Origin: Enoplolaimus lenunculus
Lineage: Eukaryota > Nematoda > Enoplea > Enoplida > Thoracostomopsidae
Assembly: GCA_030248215.1 (NCBI GenBank)
Contig: JASANG010003292.1
Span: 124,001 to 188,000 of the forward strand
Length of the DNA: 64,000 nt
Direction: 5' to 3'
Shown: in pieces, positions 34,381-45,111 of the stretch
Layout: the number at the start of each line of letters is the position of its first letter
How positions within the stretch are numbered: position 1 is the stretch's first letter
Notes under the pieces: model-generated
The model's database searches: none
Seen by the model: only the letters and a program-made list of their open reading frames with translations
Told to the model about the DNA's origin: nothing
Program-made: the position numbers and the translations under genes

Positions 34381-35433
34381 CGATATTCTTACAATTAACG
34401 CTGACTGCTAACTCTAGCAGCTCGATAACGTGAACTTTGGAACGTCAAACGAAAGCTTTTATAGAAAATCTAAAAACAAGCGTAAATACGCAAAATAGGT
34501 CGTTTCTATGGGAACTGTTGGTTAGTGCCTTGCCACTCTGTTCACGCTTTATGGCTAGCATAGTAGTTTTAAGCTTGATTTACAGCTGTTTTCTGAGATG
34601 CAAATCACATCCAAACGCAACGTTTTACTATTAAGTTAGTCGTTTAATTTTCTATATTTGGTTACTGTTTCAATTACACAAAGTTTAAACGGAATTCCAC
34701 TTCCGGTTGAAATTCCGGCAAAATTACTGTTTCGATTCCGATCCGAATTGAGTATGGTTCCGGTACAGGTATTACGTGTCTTTGTAACATCATGGTAGCA
34801 GTTTACTTGAAAGCAATTATTTTTTAAAAAATACAACAAAAAATATTTGAACCAGGATTAGCAACCCTCCAAAGCTCCGAAACTTCAAGGGCTGCCCATT
34901 ACGGCTTAGAATCTTTCGAATCAAAGCCCCGCCTGCCGACGTGAGTTTGCACGGGATCCCCATTCCCGTGCAGCCCGAAAACTCACACATTCCCTCAGAA
35001 ATGAAATCCCAGCTATTACCCTCCTAAATTCTGCAAAGATTTAGAGGCGCTGGGCGCAATGACATCTGTACACCAGGCAGAGAAAAGACCAGATATGGTC
35101 ACCTAACACCCATCCCTCCTAGGAAGCGTGAAAGATTAACTTTAGCAAGTTTGGTTTTAAAAATTTTCATCGTATAATTGACTCAACAACTGCAGTCGGA
35201 GAGAAAATTCCAAATATGTGAAACACGATGAAGACAAAAAAGACCTGAGGTGATTTGTTATTCCATGACGAGTCACTAACTTAAATCAGTGTCCTCTAAG
35301 TCCTTAGTTTAAACTATTGCTGCATCCCACGTTGCTTTAGATCAACGGAAATGTTCAAAATTGAATCGAGCGACAAGTTATCGGGTAGCCGAACTGTCGT
35401 GCCCACCACCGAATGGCATTTAAGTGCTAAACC

Positions 35434-35705
35434 TTAACCCTTTCTCACATGAATATTTTCTATTTCCCCTGAGACCTACTTTTATGCTAGGATTCGAACT
35501 CCAGTGACTGGAGTGGGAGGCGTATACCATCACCACTCAGCTACAGGAACTTGACGCTCAAGCCCGAGGGGGCTCTCACGTCTTGTGGTGATTTAGTAGT
35601 ATGTATACGTGTTGCAATTGTTAAACACGGTGCGATATATACTATTTAAACGTATATACACTGCACTGAGTTGCCTACAGGCAACTCAATGTGAGAAGGG
35701 GTTAA
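35434..35705 (-). mobile_element. TTAA-flanked element with tRNA-like core, copy B (full length)
   Basis: 272 bp including TTAA at 35434-35437 and 35702-35705. Termini CCCTTTCTCACATGAAT and CAATGTGAGAAGGGG are inverted. TTAA duplication with CCC termini is the hallmark of piggyBac-like transposition. On the minus strand the core has TAGCTGAGTGG and, about 35 nt later, GGAGTTCGAATCCTAG, matching Pol III A and B boxes. Inner GCCTGTAGGC palindrome near one end. No open frame. Confidence 0.85.
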
Positions 35706-35769
35706 TACAGATCGAGCTACAAACGTTAGCTACTTGGTTTGATTGCATCATTACAACGGCGTTCCCATT

Positions 35770-35850
35770 GGGGCACCGATGGGCTTAGTCTTAGGCTTCG
35801 GATTATATTAAAGTTTCCGCTTAGGCTTAGATGTTAAGCCTAGCGTGTAG
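35770..35850. mobile_element. TTAGGC MITE, fragment
   Basis: TTAGTCTTAGGCTTCGG and CCGCTTAGGCTTAGATG resemble the interior; no terminus is present. Confidence 0.45.
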
Positions 35851-36086
35851 ACGTTTATTGTTATCATCAGCCGTTTGATCTAACTGCTATAAGCGTTAAA
35901 CATTGCAGAATCTAAACATTTGCTTAGACTCGGTAAAGAAACGTTTATAAATGATAGATTTGAATGCTAAAACAGGCAACAGCCAAACCAGATGGTGGGC
36001 GCGAAAAACTATTCAATTGTATTTAAAATAGATTAGCTATGTGATCGTTAGTATTTTTTGTTGTTATTATTTAAAAAAAACAGTAA

Positions 36087-36312
36087 AGGTTGCGCTATAC
36101 TTTGCGTCCGGCATCGTCCGTTACCGTGCGTCACCCGTACGGCGCCGCCTGTCACTGTCCATCACCCGCACGGCACCGCCTGTCACTGTCCATCACCCGT
36201 ACGGCGCCGTCCGTCACCATACCTTATCGTACGTGAATCATTTGCGTACGATACCGCATGGTGACAGACGGTGACGGACAGCATCGCACGTCAAAAAAGT
36301 ATAGCGCAACCC
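36087..36312. mobile_element. GGTTGCGCTATACTT element with 31-bp internal repeats
   Basis: Termini AGGTTGCGCTATACTTTGCG and AAAAGTATAGCGCAACC are inverted. The left half contains almost three 31-bp units (CACCCGTACGGCGCCGCCTG and variants), giving a GC-rich island in AT-rich surroundings. Confidence 0.75.
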
Positions 36313-37497
36313 TAAGAGTTAGGCGAAATCTGTTACTAACAACTCGGGTGCCTCGTAGTTATCACAAAAATTGCAGGTGGGTCAAGAAAAATTAGGTTAC
36401 CCTTGTTACTTTACCGGCACTGTTGAAAATCTGCTACACCGACACAAACCAGATTTTCAGGCGTAAGACTAAATATCTACGCTTAGGTTTCAAGGCTTTC
36501 CTCGACAGTTCGGCCAGTCAGGTTGTGTCCGCATCATTTTTTCTGGTTGACCAGGGCGGAATAGGCACTGCTGGACAAATGGTCTGCGGAGAAATATCTG
36601 TCCCGACAAAATGCTGTCTGAAGATGCGTCAGATTGGTTCTCAATGACCGGTGATGGCTCTGGATTAATGCGTTAGGCACAGGATTATGAATAGGTTTAG
36701 CCTAATATTTAGACGCGACTTGAAATATTATTGGCCAACTGGTCTGAACTCACTAACCTTGCCTATCCTGGCTCCTCGCAGACGCAATACGCTGATCTTT
36801 GAACTTCGATAAACTTTTGAAACTTGCGCGAAATCTACTTTCCCCAGCTGTCGTGTTGTATTTTTCAGCCACAAAACTGATTTTGTCGTATTATTTATGT
36901 CATTGTCGGCTCGAAAGGGGACCACGCAAACCTATATGAACCCATACAGGTTAAAACCGTAATTTTTGTGTTATGATTTAGTACTAAAATTGCGTTTGGT
37001 TTGTCGGTCGATTCGCTCGCGAGCCTGTTTTCACTGATATACATGACGTAACCGCTTTTATCAACAGTTTCCAAATCCGTCAGTAATTTATTTTTTCTAG
37101 TTTCACTAGTATTTTAGTGTGAGTCGTTTCGTTCTGTGTATCTGTCTCTCTGTGAACTGACGAAAAAATATCATTACGTTCAGTATAAAACCAATACATA
37201 TATACACACATGCGCACTGCAATTTTGCAAATTGCAATTTTGTGCAATAATAATATTTCTGTACACTGTGCAAAACATTTACCATAGAGTTCCACGTTTA
37301 TAGTCAACTTTCTCATAGTTTAGTCAAAAAATATATAGTCTAAAACTCTACTATTTGTTCGACTGAGGCTGTTTTAATACAAGCGTTTATTCTAGATTAA
37401 TTTTTAGCTTCAGTACGCTCAACTCTTTCGGAGTAAACTCGTTTGAATAAATGGTAACTTTTAGAAATGTCCCGTTGAGTTGAAAGACTGCAATGAA
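36313..37497. other. Unassigned DNA with two protein-like frames
   Basis: A plus frame at about 36500-36645 (FLVDQGGIGTAGQMVCGEIS...) and a minus frame at about 36740-36915 (KVYRSSKISVLRLRGARIGK, followed by GTTAGT) look more protein-like than chance frames nearby. Neither has a recognised family. Confidence 0.3.
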
Positions 37498-37595
37498 GTA
37501 CACTGAAAAAATGTTGAGTCAAATTGACTCTCTGTGAAATAGGCTCTACGGGACTACACAGGCTGAGTCAAAACTCGAGTCCGCCAGGGTCAACT
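37498..37595. mobile_element. GAGTCAAAT MITE, left half only
   Basis: Begins TACACTGAAAAAATGTTGAG and breaks off after GAGTCCGCCAGGGTCAAC. Confidence 0.75.
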
Positions 37596-38239
37596 TAAAA
37601 TGTTTCATGTACCACATAGTTTCGTTAAAAGCGCAAAAGTGTAATTGTTCACAAAACCATTTTCCCACAGGAACACATACTTGCTTCTAATAAAGGTTCA
37701 ACGAGGCCAAAAATAACCCTTTTATGGTATTTTACGAAACCGGAACTACACTGAAACGAATTTTGATTGAAAACTTCCGGTCCCACCCGGCGTGGCTTCG
37801 AGTTTTCAGGAAAAGCATTTTTTGAAAAAAAATTGAAATTCGTACAGCCAGCGGTCGCTGCGTATGCAATGAGTCATTCATGACTAGAATATTAGCTCAT
37901 GAAATCGTGATTGACGAAGCGTTTAAACGTTTTGTTTAGAGTCCGATAAAGTCGTTTATAGTGCTATTTTTTAAATTTTGGAGTTATTTGAAGAATACAA
38001 CAGCGACAGGGGAAAGGTAAACAAGGTGTGGATGCTATGGAATGGGAAGGAAGTGACCTTTTCCCGTCTCCGGTACCGGAAACTCAATTTCTGAGACCGA
38101 ATTTCACGCTAAATAGGCAAAGATTCGCCCTTTCCAGCACGTACAATTTTTCCAGGTTATGGCAATTGTTAAAATATATCTTTCGAATATACAAAAGATC
38201 ATATTTTACTTTATTCGAAGGATGTATGTTAACACTTAT

Positions 38240-38424
38240 GGCCAATGTAAAAAACGCGGGTGGAACAGTATTGTAAGGATATTCCTAAGTCTAAGCCTAA
38301 GCGTAAGAATGAACATATTCCTACGCCTAAGCCTAAGCCACATCAAGCAAAAAATTAGTCTAAAGCTTAAGCTTAGTCTTTCGTAGTCCCACAGAAAAAC
38401 GTTCCGCCCCTGATCTTTATGCAA
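38240..38424. mobile_element. TTAGGC MITE
   Basis: GGCCAATGTAAAAAACGCGG at the left and CGTTCCGCCCCTGATCTTTA at the right. The interior is CCTAAG hexamers with GAATGAACATATTCC. Confidence 0.85.
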
Positions 38425-38474
38425 TTTTTCAACCTTATTTGTTTCTGCGTACGTCATACTCTATGGTGACGGCA

Positions 38475-38645
38475 GGCATGTAGCCAGCTCCACTTTGCTA
38501 TGCGGTGCTAAATTTTGTTCAGGAGGGGCATTTAAGTGTTTTAATGACGTAGAAGCAGAGTTGAAAGTTTTCTAGAATGAGGCCCAAATTTTTCCAGGCG
38601 GGCTCAGCTCCTCCTGGCCTCGCCTTATAGCGCCTCTCTTAATTG
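38475..38645. mobile_element. CCCGTAGCCAGCTC-type element
   Basis: GGCATGTAGCCAGCTCCACTT, AGGAGGGGCATTTAAGTG and AATTTTTCCAGGCGGGC are in family order. Confidence 0.55.
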
Positions 38646-39332
38646 GTCACCTCTTAAAGACTGCTTGTCAACCATTTATTTCGTGCTTGGCTCGGAAAAA
38701 TTAAATTCTAAGGCCGAGTTTATGCCATGACCCAACATTTGCCATTTTTACTGATATTGTCAGTTTCAATGAAGGCGTCCTCCTACAAAGGGCTCAGATC
38801 CGCCCCACCGGGATCGTCTGGTTCCGTCTCTGCGGTAGCAGACAGATCCGGTATAGAGTTAAATTTTTAAATTCATGGACGAACATTATTTTGCAAGTTT
38901 ACCAAACCAGAAAAATAATGATTTTTGCTTGGTTCGTTTCATCGTTTTATGGTGTACAGTAATTTGTTTTTTGATTTCAAACGAGTGTTGTCATATTTTT
39001 TCAACTGAATTTACAATTAATACATTTTTACTATGATGTTTATAGGTTAATTGTTGTTTATTTTGGTATGATTCATTGTTGTGTTTCAAATATATATTGT
39101 TTATACCTGATGAAATTGTATACAATTTCATTAAACAACAGGATTTAAATTCTTGGTGCAAGACTCGGGGCTCTTTTAGCCTCCCCTATACCAAATAAAA
39201 TTGTATAGAATTTCACTAAACAACAAATTTTCTTAGAGCAAGACTCGGCTTTTTAATCTACCCCCACAAACTTAAGCATAAGAGTAAGCTTGAACCTAAG
39301 AATAGGTTTAAGCCAAGGTGTAAAGATGAAGT

Positions 39333-39526
39333 GGCCAATGTAAAGAACAGAGGCGAAACGGTATTATAAGCATATTCCTAAGCCTAAGCCTAGCCTAAGC
39401 ATAAGAATGAGCATATTCCTAAGCCTAAGCCTAAACCTAAACCAAGCAAAAAATTATTCTAAAGCTTAAGCGTACTCTATTCTAGTCCCGCAGAAAAACG
39501 TTCCGTCCCTGATTTTTACATGGACC
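39333..39526. mobile_element. TTAGGC MITE, well preserved
   Basis: Ends GGCCAATGTAAAGAACAG and CCCTGATTTTTACATGGACC. A second, truncated piece of the family abuts its left side from about 39270. Confidence 0.85.
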
Positions 39527-39957
39527 GCTGAAGTCTATGCTCGTACTCAGAAATGTGTGTATAGCACCAATCGTCAGTTGGCGATAAGGTTTTGTAACTT
39601 TTGAACCAGTGAACGCTGAGTCTATCGCGGATCGATATTGATTTCAACTATTTTGTTTTCAATGAGTTACAAGCAAGGTTGAAACCTTTCCAGGGGGGCC
39701 AAAAATTTTCAAGGGCACTCTCTGTCATTCACCGGCTTTATCCTTTAGATTTCGAACCAAGCATAGACGTAGGTCTGGCATTTCATTTCGGAAGATTGTA
39801 GCCTGATTTATAAGCGAAACGTTTTGCAGACTGTAGGAAAATATAGGTTTAAAAGCCTGCAAAACTGTCCGCTTTCTTGTTTCTCATCAATATCAAGAGA
39901 ATAGATTTATCAGCTATATTTAATAGTAACGTTTCTAAAACTGAAACCAATTTATAC

Positions 39958-40181
39958 TACACTGCAAAAAATGGTGATTTAAATTGACTCTTTCCGAAAT
40001 AGGCTTTTCGCGACAACACAAACTGAGTCAAATTCGACTTCGCCAGAGTCAAATTCGACACACGGAGCGATTAGGGTGAGTCTAATTTGACTCTGTAAGA
40101 GTCGAATTTGTCTCAGTTTGCGTAGTCCAAAAAAGCCTATTTCAGAGGGATTCAATTTGACTCACCATTATTTTCAGTGTA
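39958..40181. mobile_element. GAGTCAAAT palindromic MITE
   Basis: Ends TACACTGCAAAAAATGGTGA and TCACCATTATTTTCAGTGTA. The interior carries TGAGTCA and TGACTCA heptamers. Confidence 0.85.
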
Positions 40182-40625
40182 GAAAAAATACATGGAAACA
40201 GGCAATCAGGATATTTATATGACCGTAGGTAAATAAATTGCAGTTACGATTTGAACAATGTGTTGTCGTTGAACGTTTTTAGAACCAATGTTTTTCGCGG
40301 AAACGTTTTTTTACTAAATAAACATTTTTTGTAGTGTTTTATTACTAAATAAATATTTTTTGTGGTCAAATGTTTGTGACCTATTTTCAAACTGTCAAAC
40401 ATGACTTTTTAATGGCGGCTGTGTTTGTTCCCGTCAGTATTTTATCCGCTAAATGACCTCGAAACTCTGGTGAATTTTCGATTTGGAACAAATTTAATCG
40501 GTGAAATTTATCACATTTTAACAATTTTTTTTACTTTTTGCTTCTGGAGTGTTGCCGTAATTTCAACTTAGATGCAATAGTTTTGGATTGTGTACTGCAT
40601 GCCAATTGCCAGCTTGAACGCTTTG

Positions 40626-40765
40626 ACTTGGAGCTTAACCTAAAACCTTATTGGGTTACAGATCTACTTTTTTAGGCTATTTCACTCTTGTTTCACATAT
40701 AAGCTCAAGGCGCAGACTTAGGTTTAGGCAAAGGCTTATATTCATAATACAAAGAGTGCATAATC
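40626..40765. mobile_element. TTAGGC MITE, badly decayed
   Basis: AGACTTAGGTTTAGGC, AAGGCTTATATTCATAATAC and a preceding TTTTTTAGGC tract only. Confidence 0.35.
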
Positions 40766-41068
40766 GCTATTTATCAAAAGTGTGCAACTGGCCTCATTCA
40801 ATGTATAAGAGAATGTGCCCAGTACGGTTTGCGTTTTTGCCCTTGGCATTCATATGATAGCGACCCCCCTTCTAAACAAGGGGGGTGAGAATCTGCCAAA
40901 AACGCAACACCCGGTGGTATATTTTGTACCATGCGGGACCACGAGAGTTGCACACTCTTGTCATTATCCACTTTTGATAAAAATGTTCACGTTAGAAACG
41001 GTTAATGAAAAAAATTTCAATTGCAGTCTTGACAATGCGTTCCCGTATGCTTTCTTATCAGTATTTGA

Positions 41069-41163
41069 AAAAGGCTTAGGCTTAGGCTAAGGCATAGTTA
41101 GTTTTTCTACTAAATTTAAGCTTAAACTCGAGTCTAAGTGTAAGCATAAACGTAAGCATAAAT
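41069..41163. mobile_element. TTAGGC MITE, fragment
   Basis: GGCTTAGGCTTAGGCTAAGG followed by hexamer variants (GTCTAAGTGTAAGC). It directly abuts a TTAA-element fragment. Confidence 0.5.
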
Positions 41164-41182
41164 AGTTGATAAAGTGCACATC

Positions 41183-41277
41183 AGTTGCAGTTCTTAAACA
41201 CGGTGCGATATATATTATTTAACGTATATACACTGCGCTCAGTTGCCTATAGGCAACTCAATGTGAGAAGGGGTTAA
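41183..41277. mobile_element. TTAA-element fragment, copy C
   Basis: Matches only the terminal third of copy B: AAACACGGTGCGATATATA to AATGTGAGAAGGGGTTAA. The tRNA-like core is absent. Confidence 0.8.
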
Positions 41278-41550
41278 GAATATAGTTCCTTCCCTTGAAA
41301 GTGACAGTCAAATAATAACTCCGTGTACTTTTTATTATGACTTCGAGGATTAAAATATTGAAGACAATGGTAAAAGTGGTCCAGGTGTATTCAGTTGTGA
41401 CAACCAGGGCTAAGACACAAGGATCAAAACCAAAATTTTTTATTAAGGTTTAGCACTAAAATTGCACATTTTGAAACAAAAATAACAAAATTCGAATTTT
41501 AAAAAATACGGTGATTACTGGTTTTCTATAAAATTACAGAAAGCCAAAGA

Positions 41551-41690
41551 CAGGCCCGTACCCAGCTCACCTTGTTAGGGGGGGCTAAAAAATGGTCAGG
41601 AGGGGCATTCAAAGGTTTTCAATGACTTACAAGCAAGGTTGAAAATCTTCTACGAGGGGGGGTCAAAATGTTTCCAGGCGAAGGAATATT
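41551..41690. mobile_element. CCCGTAGCCAGCTC-type element
   Basis: Begins CAGGCCCGTACCCAGCTCAC and continues with CATTCAAAGGTTTTCAATG and GACTTACAAGCAAGGTTG. The poly-G tracts are characteristic. Confidence 0.65.
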
Positions 41691-42108
41691 TACGTATACC
41701 TGATCAGTATTAACACAAAAATAAAACAAATCAAACGTCGATACTTCAATATCCGTTTTCCGCGTCCGTTATTTTTTTACTGTTGCATTTTGTTAATTTC
41801 TGCTCGCACCTTTAATCGATGTTGCCCATCAAAATAAAAACGATCGCATGGTATGGGTTTTAAAATTCAGGTGTCATTTTTGTTTAAATTGAAATAAATT
41901 TTTAACGACAACACTAAAAGCGAGTTTTGAAGTTAAAATTACAATTTTAGCCAATTATTTTACTGTGTACAGCACTTGATTTTAGTGTTAAAACAGTGTA
42001 ATACTGTATTGGTTTGTTTTAAAAGTTGTCTAAATATTTGTTGCGTTCGTATCCAGCCAAAGCGGGTTGCAATATTTGCAGCGCCAACATATGTCAAACA
42101 GGCCCGGT

Positions 42109-42175
42109 AGCCAGCTCAACATATTGGTAAATAAAAATTTTCTGGTCAGGGTGTGCTAATATTTTCCAAAGCTTA
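42109..42175. mobile_element. CCCGTAGCCAGCTC-type element, cut by a younger insertion
   Basis: Begins CAGGCCCGGTAGCCAGCTC and is broken at 42176 where a CTGTAGTG element starts. Confidence 0.55.
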
Positions 42176-43000
42176 CTGTAGTAATTCGATTAAGATGGGA
42201 GGAGTTAATTAGAGAGGTGCCATTTTGAGTCCCAATCAATAGGAGTCCGTAACCCTAATAAGAGTCCGTAAGCTGATAGAGTCCGTAAACCTTAATTAGA
42301 GTTCAAAAATGTCAATTATCCCTAACTGTAGCGCATAAATGACTCCAACACCAAATACAGTTAAGTTCGAAACTTTAAAGTATACTTAAGTTTTGGAAGT
42401 ACTCGCTCAAGGTTTTGATATAATAGACAAATAAACGTTTACTTCAACGGAGGGTTGCCATACAAGATATATATCTGTAACGAAGGGCTGCGGAGACCAG
42501 GTTAAAAATAAATAACAGTTCATAACCGAATAACAGAAGGTATCAGGGTACAACCGGAGGTCTACCTCCGGCTCCGGCTCCGGCAAAACCGGCCTCCGGC
42601 TCCGGCAAAAAACCGGCCTCCGGCTCCGGCTCCGGCTTCGGTAGAATGTTTGCCGGCGGATCCGGCAATTTCGGTAGTAAGATTTTGCACAATTTTGTAA
42701 AATTTATGTGTTTAGCTCCGTTTTGTTTTACTTTTGTCACAATTTTCAAGAAAGAATTTCCTAAACTAGCAGAAAATTAGCGAAAAACCGAACAACTTAA
42801 CAACATATTGCACATTGTGGCTAAAATTAACTAATTAACCATCATTTTTATAACTTATTTTCGCCTCACCTCCTGCTCCGGCTCCGGCAAGTTTCGTTGA
42901 CTTCCGGTTCCGGTATTTTTCACCTCCGCTCGCACGCTGGAGGGTATACTCTCGAGAGGCCAAAAAAATATCAGTCCCCCTCTGATTCGGGTCACAACAG
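42176..43000. mobile_element. CTGTAGTGACCCGA element interrupted by an hAT-like insertion
   Basis: The family sequence runs 42176-42543 and resumes 42940-43000 (AGGCCAAAAAAATATC, then CGGGTCACAACAG). The inserted piece is listed separately. Confidence 0.8.
42544..42939. mobile_element. hAT-like element rich in CCGGCTCCGG, nested
   Basis: 396 bp. Starts CAGGGTACAACCGGAGG and ends CTCGCACGCTG. Flanks GAAGGTAT (42536-42543) and GAGGGTAT (42940-42947) match at 7 of 8, an 8-bp target duplication. Sub-terminal GGCTCCGGC tandem runs sit in both ends around an AT-rich centre. Confidence 0.8.
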
Positions 43001-43109
43001 CACGAGTGAAACCAAAGCTTTTCCAGCTGGAAACAAAACTGATCTTTCTCTGGCTACGGGTCCTATACCAAGTTTCCATCTCATTCTCATTTAGTTTGTT
43101 TTATATATT

Positions 43110-43175
43110 TTATATACATATATGTATATATTGTTTTATATAATATATATAAATATATATATATATATATATTTA
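43110..43175. repeat. TA-rich microsatellite
   Basis: Imperfect ATATAT/TATATA run with interspersed TATG. Confidence 0.85.
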
Positions 43176-43334
43176 TATCTTTTATTTCTATGAAATATAG
43201 GGACAAAAAAGTGAAAAATTGGCTCCCAATTTGTAGAAACCGAATTATAATCACAGTGGCGTTTCCAGAAACACCGAATGACCGATTCAGCGCAAAAATA
43301 TTGATAAAAAACAATTGCGAACGAAGCGACCGAC

Positions 43335-43693
43335 AAGCCAATTGCCGGAGCCAGAGCCGCAGGTGACGCGATATTACGTAGTAAAAATGATGGTTAATTA
43401 GTTAATTTTAGCCAATATCTGCAATATGTTGTTAAGTTGTTTGGTTTTTACGCTAATTTTCTGCGAAATTTCAGAAATTCTTTCTTGAAAATTGTGACAA
43501 AAGTAACACGAAACCCGCTAAACAGATAAATTTGGCAAAATTATGCAAAATTTTACTGTCGAAATTGCAGGAACCTCCGGCATAAATTCTACCGGAGCCG
43601 GAGCCGGAGCCGGAGGCCGGTTTTTTGCCTGAGCCGGAGCCGGACGCCGATTTTCTGATCCGGAGCCGGAGGCAGATCTCCGGTTGTACCCTG
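43335..43693. mobile_element. hAT-like CCGGCTCCGG element, second copy
   Basis: Inverse orientation to 42544-42939. Right end CTCCGGTTGTACCCTG is intact, and shared internal blocks are TTAATTAGTTAATTTTAGCC and TTGTTAAGTTGTTTGG. The left boundary is uncertain. Confidence 0.7.
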
Positions 43694-44131
43694 CTGTTGA
43701 TCAACTGACAACATAAACCGTGCTATACACAGAATTGAGTATACGAGCCTTAGTTTTTTGTAGAATTTCATTCCTCAAACTACAGATTATACGTCAAAAT
43801 TGTTTATTTTTCTGATATTCCTTTTATTCTCGAATTCGGCGAGTAAACACAGTTTTTTATTTGTTTTTTTTGCTTGTGAGTTCCGTTTCTTATTTATAGA
43901 TTTTTGTTTGTACGAATGCTAATACATCATATATCGAATGAAGTACATCCTAATATTCATTTATAGACAGGTGTCGCACTTACTGATAGGTTTTAATGCT
44001 AAAATTGCGTTTGCCTTCCCAGCAGCAAGATTTGTTTCCGCATGCAGGTCGTAGTAACCTCCGGTTAAGGGTTCGCCGATGCGCCTCTGTGTCGACGTTA
44101 ATTTTGGATCGGTTGCTTTTTTCTGAACAGT

Positions 44132-44475
44132 GGCCAATGTAAAGATCAGGGGAGGAACAGTATCATAAGCATTTGCCTAAGCCTAAGCTTAAGCCTAAGC
44201 CTAAGCGTAAGAATGAGCATATTCCTAAACCTAAGCCTAAGCCTAAGTGTAAGACTAAGCGTAAGAATGAGCATATTCCAAACCTAAACCTAAGCCTACG
44301 CGTAAGAATGAGCATATTCGTAAACCTAAGCCTAAGCCTAAACTTAAGCGTAATAATAAGCATATTCCTCAGGCTAAGCCTAAGCTTAAGCCAAGCAAAA
44401 AAATTTGTGTAAAGCTTAAGCTTATTCTATTCTAGTCTCACAGAAAAACGTTCCACCGCTGATCTTTACATTGCC
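44132..44475. mobile_element. TTAGGC MITE, longest copy, with higher-order repeats
   Basis: 344 bp. Ends GGCCAATGTAAAGATCAGGG and CTGATCTTTACATTGCC. The interior comprises about four units, each several CCTAAG hexamers closed by GTAAGAATGAGCATATTC. After the array come AAGCAAAAAAAT and the right arm with AGTCTCACAGAAAAACGTTCC. Confidence 0.92.
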
Positions 44476-44679
44476 TGAACAGTTCTGATCTTATCAAATA
44501 CTCAGTATATGAGATCAACAGCTGTCACAGATTTGCATGTTTCGAAATCCATTACAAGCTGGCGATATTTACTATGCACGGTATCACACCGCAATTCGTC
44601 GCCCGACAACACTTCCCAAGACCGCATGTAATTAGAAATGACATCGAATCGACCATTCGTAGGGCATCATTATGCTTAC

Positions 44680-45111
44680 GGTTAGGATTACGCTTAGGAT
44701 TATGCGCAGATTTATTAACAGGTTTTAGGATACTGTTCGGCGACAAGTTGTCGGGCGACGAATTGTCGAAGATTCGCTACACACCGTTGAGAGTATACAA
44801 ACTTGTCATTTTGATTCTCTTAGGGTTAGGATTACGCTTTGGATTATGCTTAGATTTATTAACAGGTTTTAGGATACTGTTCGGTGACAAGTTGTCGGGG
44901 GACGAATTGTCGAAGATTCGCTTCACACCGTTGAGCGGATACAAACTTGTCATTTTGATTTTCTTAGGGTTAGGATTACGCTTAGGATTATGCTTAGATT
45001 TATTAACAGGTTTTAGGATACTGTTCGGTGACAAGTTGTCGGGGGACGAATTGTCGAAGATTCGCTTCACACCGTTGAGCGGATACAAACTTTTCATTTT
45101 GATTTTATGCA
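44680..45111. repeat. Minisatellite, 3 x 144 bp, with TTAGG-type motifs
   Basis: Three near-identical units start at about 44680, 44824 and 44968 (GGTTAGGATTACGC...). Each carries GTTAGGATTACGCTTAGG, then TTATTAACAGGTTTTAGGAT and GACAAGTTGTCGG. Unit length is 48 codons, so both strands stay open (plus frame 44574-45161; minus frame 45232-44777). The open frames follow from periodicity, and no start context or homology suggests a protein. Confidence 0.9.

Noticed and set aside
35520-35570. Functional tRNA gene
   Set aside because: A- and B-box-like motifs are present, but the acceptor, D and T stems do not pair properly and the segment recurs only inside TTAA elements.
44132-44475. True telomere or subtelomere, or nematode origin, from TTAGGC arrays
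   Set aside because: Arrays are short, interstitial and bounded by transposon termini. APC7 and the other genes give no nematode signal that I can see.
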